Source: a virus
Reading direction: 5' to 3' (one strand)
Virus record (IMG/VR): IMGVR_UViG_3300021356_000110
Coordinates: 1-30,271 of that record
Length of the DNA: 30,271 nucleotides
Part shown: piece by piece, positions 27,138-30,271 of the stretch
How the letters are laid out: every line of letters begins with the position of its first letter
Position numbering within the stretch: the stretch's first letter is position 1
Program-made: the position numbers and the translations under genes
Notes under the pieces: generated by a model
The model's input: only the letters and a program-made list of their open reading frames with translations
Database searches by the model: none
Told to the model about the DNA's origin: nothing

Positions 27138-27381
27138 CCAAAAGCGTTTCCCTTTTTATTCCTAATTTATCAGCAGTGTGTGTGCGATTGTGATTGCACT
27201 CTTTTAGAGCTGATGAAATCCTATCTATTATAAAATCATCTACTTCGTCGTGTAAGCATTTATCGTCATAGTGACGGTCTTGCACAGGCCAAATTTCGTC
27301 GAATGTATCCCAAAATTCTTGTTGTTCTTTGTGTATTTTTTCTGCTTTTTCTAATGCGCTCATAACTGTATTTATATTCAT
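27109..27381 (-). CDS. Fis-family DNA-binding regulator
   Basis: A 90-residue protein on the minus strand. The C-terminus (ISSALKECNHNRTHTADKLGIKRETLLAKMKKY) is a Fis-type helix-turn-helix, matching the HTH_8 domain of Fis and NtrC-like activators. The N-terminal half is acidic and helical and resembles no known sensor. The ATG at 27381 follows AGGTG; an ATG at 27363 is alternative. It converges with csgG, overlapping by 29 bases, and its promoter region is shared with curlin 1 on the other strand. This placement suggests local regulation of curli or antisense control; both inferred. Confidence 0.8.
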   Translation of the reverse strand: MNINTVMSALEKAEKIHKEQQEFWDTFDEIWPVQDRHYDDKCLHDEVDDFIIDRISSALKECNHNRTHTADKLGIKRETLLAKMKKYCLL

Positions 27382-27398
27382 TAAACACCTACTTTACT

Positions 27399-27458
27399 GT
27401 AAAAATATTTACACTAAATATCTTTGTATTTATGTGGCTGTGAGGGACGGATAAATAT
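27399..27458 (+). promoter_or_regulatory. Divergent regulatory region with palindrome and late motif
   Basis: Between the Fis-like start and curlin 1, the region contains the inverted repeat GTAAAAATATTTAC (27399-27412), CTAAATATC just behind, and GATAAATAT (27450-27458). A GGCGTAAGCC hairpin and GGAGG follow before the curlin start. The last motif is the likely late promoter for curlin 1, and the palindrome a possible operator. Confidence 0.45.
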
Positions 27459-27487
27459 GTTTGGCGTAAGCCGGAGGATGATATAAA

Positions 27488-28225
27488 ATGAGGGCAATAC
27501 TATACGGGGCTATCCTGTCATTGGTTCTCGCAAGTGCAGCGTATGCAAACGAGATTTACATCACACAAATTGGTGACACATTAGACTTGGATATTACCCA
27601 AGATGGAACAGATAACGAGTTTGGTGATTCAACCACCGATGTAACTCTGGACGGTGATGATATGACGTTCAGCATAACACAAACAGGTAACAGCAATATT
27701 ATTGATGCTAAAATAAAAGGTAATTCATATACTGGTACTTGGACTTTTACAGGCAACAACAATTTTGTTGATTTGGTCTGTGATGATACATCAGGTGTAA
27801 ACTGTGAAAACGTTACGCTGAATATTGCAACACAAGGCGATACCAACAAGTACTATCTAGAAATTGGTGAAACAGCAGATGCTGACGGAGCACAGGTAGA
27901 CTTTGAAGTAGACGGTGACGGAAACATATTGATCACTGAAGTAGATGGAACAAGCGCAGTAGTAAACATTACATTAGATAACAGTAACACCATAAGCACA
28001 GCAACAACATCAGATTCAACATCAACATACACATCAGGACAAGGTGGTACGGTAATCGAGATAGATCAAGATGGAGATGGCGACAGTGCAGGACACAGCG
28101 TTACCCTTGACATCACCGGCGGCGGCAGTAACTACTACATTAAACAAAGCGGTGTTAAAGACAACACAGTAGATGCTACATTCTCAGGTGACGAGCATGA
28201 TGTTGATATTACGCAGTCTGATTAG
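27488..28225 (+). CDS. Curlin-like amyloid subunit 1
   Basis: A 245-residue exported protein. The signal peptide ends at YANEI (residues 1-20). The mature protein starts NEIYITQIGD and has repeated Q-x-G-x-x-N-type strands (ITQDGTDNEFGD, ITQTGNSNIIDA, then degenerating Asp/Asn/Thr-rich repeats to IKQSG and ITQSD), typical of CsgA/CsgB curlin repeats. Expected to be secreted unfolded through CsgG and polymerise as amyloid on the cell surface. Repeats are less regular than in E. coli and more acidic. It contains a Cys pair (CDDTSGVNC). GGAGG precedes the ATG at 11 bases. The 3' end overlaps the FecR gene by 29 bases. Confidence 0.82.
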   Translation: MRAILYGAILSLVLASAAYANEIYITQIGDTLDLDITQDGTDNEFGDSTTDVTLDGDDMTFSITQTGNSNIIDAKIKGNSYTGTWTFTGNNNFVDLVCDDTSGVNCENVTLNIATQGDTNKYYLEIGETADADGAQVDFEVDGDGNILITEVDGTSAVVNITLDNSNTISTATTSDSTSTYTSGQGGTVIEIDQDGDGDSAGHSVTLDITGGGSNYYIKQSGVKDNTVDATFSGDEHDVDITQSD

Positions 28226-29309
28226 TCTATTAATTTTAACCACACCTGTATACGCAAGCATTGGGGAAATAGCACAGCATAAAGGCAGCAGTGTTGTTGA
28301 ACGTGAACAACTCAAGTATGACGGCGAAGTAGGACTTGGGCTTGAGATGAACGATAGGATCATCACAGGCAAAGGCAGTTTACGTATGGACTTTGTGGAT
28401 GAGACCCGTGTTGATGTTACAGAACATTCACGTATGACCATAGACGAATTTATCTATGACCCAAACACAAAAACTGGCGCACTAAGTATGAAAGCCACAT
28501 TAGGAGCAGTGCGTTATGCGTCAGGACAAATAGCAAAGAACAGCAGACAACGTGTGAATATAAGAACACCAAGTGCTACAATCAACGTGCGAGGCACAGA
28601 CTTTATAATGATTATAGATGAAGTAGGTGGATCAATGATAACATTGTTACCAAGTTGTGATGCATCAGGACAATGTATTGTGGGCGAAATATCAGTTGAA
28701 TCAGATGTTGGACAGGTTATAATGAACCAAGCATATCAAACCACAGTGGTGCCACACAGCGGAGCGATACCTGGTCCTACAGTGATATTAGACTTGCCTG
28801 AAAATATGCTTACATCAATGTTAATAATAAGAAAAGTAGACCCATACACAGAAGAAATAGTAAAACGCTATCCAGAGACCAATCTGTTGGACATTGATTT
28901 CCTAAAGTTTGATGAACTGGATAAAGATCCATTGATAGAAGGCATCAAAAACATTTGGGTAACAGACTTAGACAATATGACCTACTTGAATCCTGTGTGG
29001 GTAGACGAAATGGAACGTCAACTACAGGAGATATTAGCACAGTGGATTGATGAACTTACAGTGCAAAACCAAGAATTATTAGATGTAAAGTTTTTAGGAC
29101 TTGATCCAGAAACAAATATTTTTTATGATGAACCATTTCCTAATTTTGTCGTGCGTAGACAAGAAGGTGATCAGCACATATTCCAACTTACATTGGATCA
29201 AGGTTATGGATACACTATAGATATGGAACAGGAGAGTTTTTATGAATACGGCTACCGTGTTGGCGTGGGCGGCGGGAATAGTATTACTATTACCCAACGT
29301 AACTTCTAG
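28197..29309 (+). CDS. FecR-domain protein within the curli locus
   Basis: The frame opens at 28173, but ATG codons at 28197 and 28200 are the likely start, giving about 370 residues. A signal peptide (LILRSLISLLILTTPVYAS) leads to a FecR-type domain at about residues 25-150: LEMNDRIITGKGSLRMDFVD, SRMTIDEFIYDP, ATLGAVRYASGQIAK and TPSATINVRGTDF. Residues 150-320 are a mixed region of unknown fold with a C-x5-C loop. The C-terminus returns to a curlin-like Q-rich strand (SITITQRNF). FecR domains are periplasmic and carry signals or anchors. Between two curlins it could serve as nucleator or surface tether; inference only. It overlaps both neighbours. Confidence 0.75.
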   Translation: MMLILRSLISLLILTTPVYASIGEIAQHKGSSVVEREQLKYDGEVGLGLEMNDRIITGKGSLRMDFVDETRVDVTEHSRMTIDEFIYDPNTKTGALSMKATLGAVRYASGQIAKNSRQRVNIRTPSATINVRGTDFIMIIDEVGGSMITLLPSCDASGQCIVGEISVESDVGQVIMNQAYQTTVVPHSGAIPGPTVILDLPENMLTSMLIIRKVDPYTEEIVKRYPETNLLDIDFLKFDELDKDPLIEGIKNIWVTDLDNMTYLNPVWVDEMERQLQEILAQWIDELTVQNQELLDVKFLGLDPETNIFYDEPFPNFVVRRQEGDQHIFQLTLDQGYGYTIDMEQESFYEYGYRVGVGGGNSITITQRNF

Positions 29310-30271
29310 TAATGAAATCTATATTAATCAGATAGGTGACGATGTCACTGTGACTATCACTCAGGATGGAGAAAATAACAAGATTGGTGATTTGAATAAT
29401 CTATCAAACAAAGGTTTGTTAGGAAGTTATGGTCCTTCAACATACACTTATTCACAAACAGGCAACAACAATACGCTTGGATTTTACAATGCTGATATAG
29501 GAGATAGTAGTAGCACTCTAACACAGACTGGCGATAATAATGCGGCTGTGATAGACTGTCACGGTGAAGACTGCACAATGAGCGTTACACAACTAGGTGA
29601 CAACAATGATGCTCACGCCGAAACTGGCAGTAGTTACAGTGATGATGGCAATACAATCGTAATATATCAAAACGGTGATTACAACGAGTCATATGCAGAA
29701 GCCGACGGAGACAGTAATGATTTAGATAGTTATCAAGGATCAGACAATAACTTTAGCCGTGTTGTAGTATCGGGTAATTATAATGCTGTCAATGCTTGGC
29801 AAGGCAAACACGACGATGGCACTATTGATGTAGATGAAACAGGTGATCACGAAGTATACTGGACTGTCACAGGCGATAATAATATGCTAGACAGTTATCA
29901 AACAGACACCAACAGAGGTGGTGGAGGTGGCGCTGGACATCACATAGCAAATGTTGTAAATGGTGACAATAATGGTGTAACGCATACACAAATGGGCAAA
30001 GCAGGACACGATGGCTTTATTGAAATACAAGGTGACAACAATGATGTTACACTAGAGCAAAGAGGCAATGGTGGTCAACAATGGGCAGACATAGTGCTTA
30101 CAGGTGATGATCATAGTGTTGATGCTAGTCAACGTGGAACTATGGCACATTCATTTGAAGTTGATCTTACAAACAGCGGCGGTGCTTACAGTGTAAATAG
30201 CAATCAAACAACTAACAACACAGCCACAAGCAAGACCTACAGCCTTACTGGTATTTGCACTAATGGTAATG
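29242..30271 (+). CDS. Curlin-like amyloid subunit 2 (3' end outside window)
   Basis: An ATG at 29242, preceded by CAGGAGAG, opens a frame without a stop through the window end (at least 343 residues), so this gene is partial. It overlaps the FecR gene by 68 bases. After a signal peptide (about residues 1-23) the mature start NEIYINQIGD is almost the same as in curlin 1. Canonical curlin repeats follow: TQDGENNKIGD, SQTGNNNTLGF, TQTGDNNAAV, TQLGDNNDAH, and more degenerate units through IQGDNNDVTLEQRGN. A Cys pair (CHGEDC) lies at a position comparable with curlin 1. It is longer than E. coli CsgA (151 residues) and strongly Asn/Asp/Gly-rich. Confidence 0.82.
   Translation, partial: MNTATVLAWAAGIVLLLPNVTSSNEIYINQIGDDVTVTITQDGENNKIGDLNNLSNKGLLGSYGPSTYTYSQTGNNNTLGFYNADIGDSSSTLTQTGDNNAAVIDCHGEDCTMSVTQLGDNNDAHAETGSSYSDDGNTIVIYQNGDYNESYAEADGDSNDLDSYQGSDNNFSRVVVSGNYNAVNAWQGKHDDGTIDVDETGDHEVYWTVTGDNNMLDSYQTDTNRGGGGGAGHHIANVVNGDNNGVTHTQMGKAGHDGFIEIQGDNNDVTLEQRGNGGQQWADIVLTGDDHSVDASQRGTMAHSFEVDLTNSGGAYSVNSNQTTNNTATSKTYSLTGICTNGN

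Noticed and set aside
1-30271. CRISPR array, insertion sequence, integrase or attachment site
   Set aside because: No spaced direct repeats, transposase or integrase motifs were seen; the only repeated coding units are curlin repeats.

Overview
The window reads as part of the genome of a lytic, T4-like marine myovirus. The support is a class Ia ribonucleotide reductase with its glutaredoxin, a PAAR tail-tip protein, a beta-helix tail fibre or spike, a phage-type PD-(D/E)XK exonuclease, phage bS21, Hsp20 and ClpS homologues, very dense packing with ATGA/GTGA/TTGA overlaps, and repeated T4-type late promoter motifs (TAAATA core). The host is most likely an alphaproteobacterium, possibly SAR11 or a relative. 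The tmRNA gene has the permuted two-piece layout typical of that class, and pseudoazurin and a heme oxygenase/bilin reductase pair have been associated with marine alphaproteobacteria or their phages. The host call is inference. Nearly everything lies on the + strand. The exceptions are a synthetase-tRNA unit (10380-11327) and a Fis-like regulator (27109-27381).

Layout. 1-3957: the end of an acidic protein followed by a small ORF in the -1 frame, an exonuclease, a small kinase-fold protein, the tail fibre and an unknown. 3994-7739: nrdA, nrdB, grx. 7739-10377: a small beta protein, PAAR, a HAD phosphatase, a histone-H1-like mini-protein and a run of small unknowns. 10380-11327 (minus): a shortened asparaginyl-tRNA-synthetase-like core followed 5 nt later by a tRNA with a GUU anticodon but a class II body. 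11407-11768: promoter and permuted tmRNA. 11769-15273: metabolic genes (BMP-family binding protein, 2-oxoglutarate/Fe(II) oxygenase, HAD phosphatase, class I fructose-bisphosphate aldolase, phosphoribosyltransferase). 15359-17616: small membrane proteins with a cytochrome oxidase subunit IV-like peptide, pseudoazurin and a DoxX-like protein. 17762-18544: an outer-membrane beta-barrel protein. 18625-22709: nuclease, unknowns, SleB-type hydrolase, a membrane coiled-coil protein with a nested ORF, and bS21. 22769-24778: Hsp20, ClpS, heme oxygenase and a PcyX/PcyA-like bilin reductase. 24800-25870: a second PD-(D/E)XK-like protein. 25879-30271: a curli (type VIII secretion) locus with CsgF, CsgG, a Fis-like regulator, curlin 1, a FecR-domain protein and curlin 2, the last cut by the window end.

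Together the genes suggest a phage that supplies nucleotides (NrdAB/Grx), takes part in translation and protein quality control (tRNA plus synthetase-like protein, bS21, tmRNA, ClpS, Hsp20), touches host redox chemistry (pseudoazurin, oxidase-like subunit, bilin synthesis) and remodels the cell surface (porin-like barrel, curli). Two promoter classes are visible. Six to seven near-consensus sigma70 promoters (TTGACA, 16-18 nt, TATAAT-like) probably serve early expression, and about nine TAAATA motifs probably serve late expression.

The least explained parts are the synthetase/tRNA pair, the tmRNA, and possible recoding or overlapping frames at 281-595 and 21726-21956. All functional calls rest on reading motifs by eye; no database search or folding was run.
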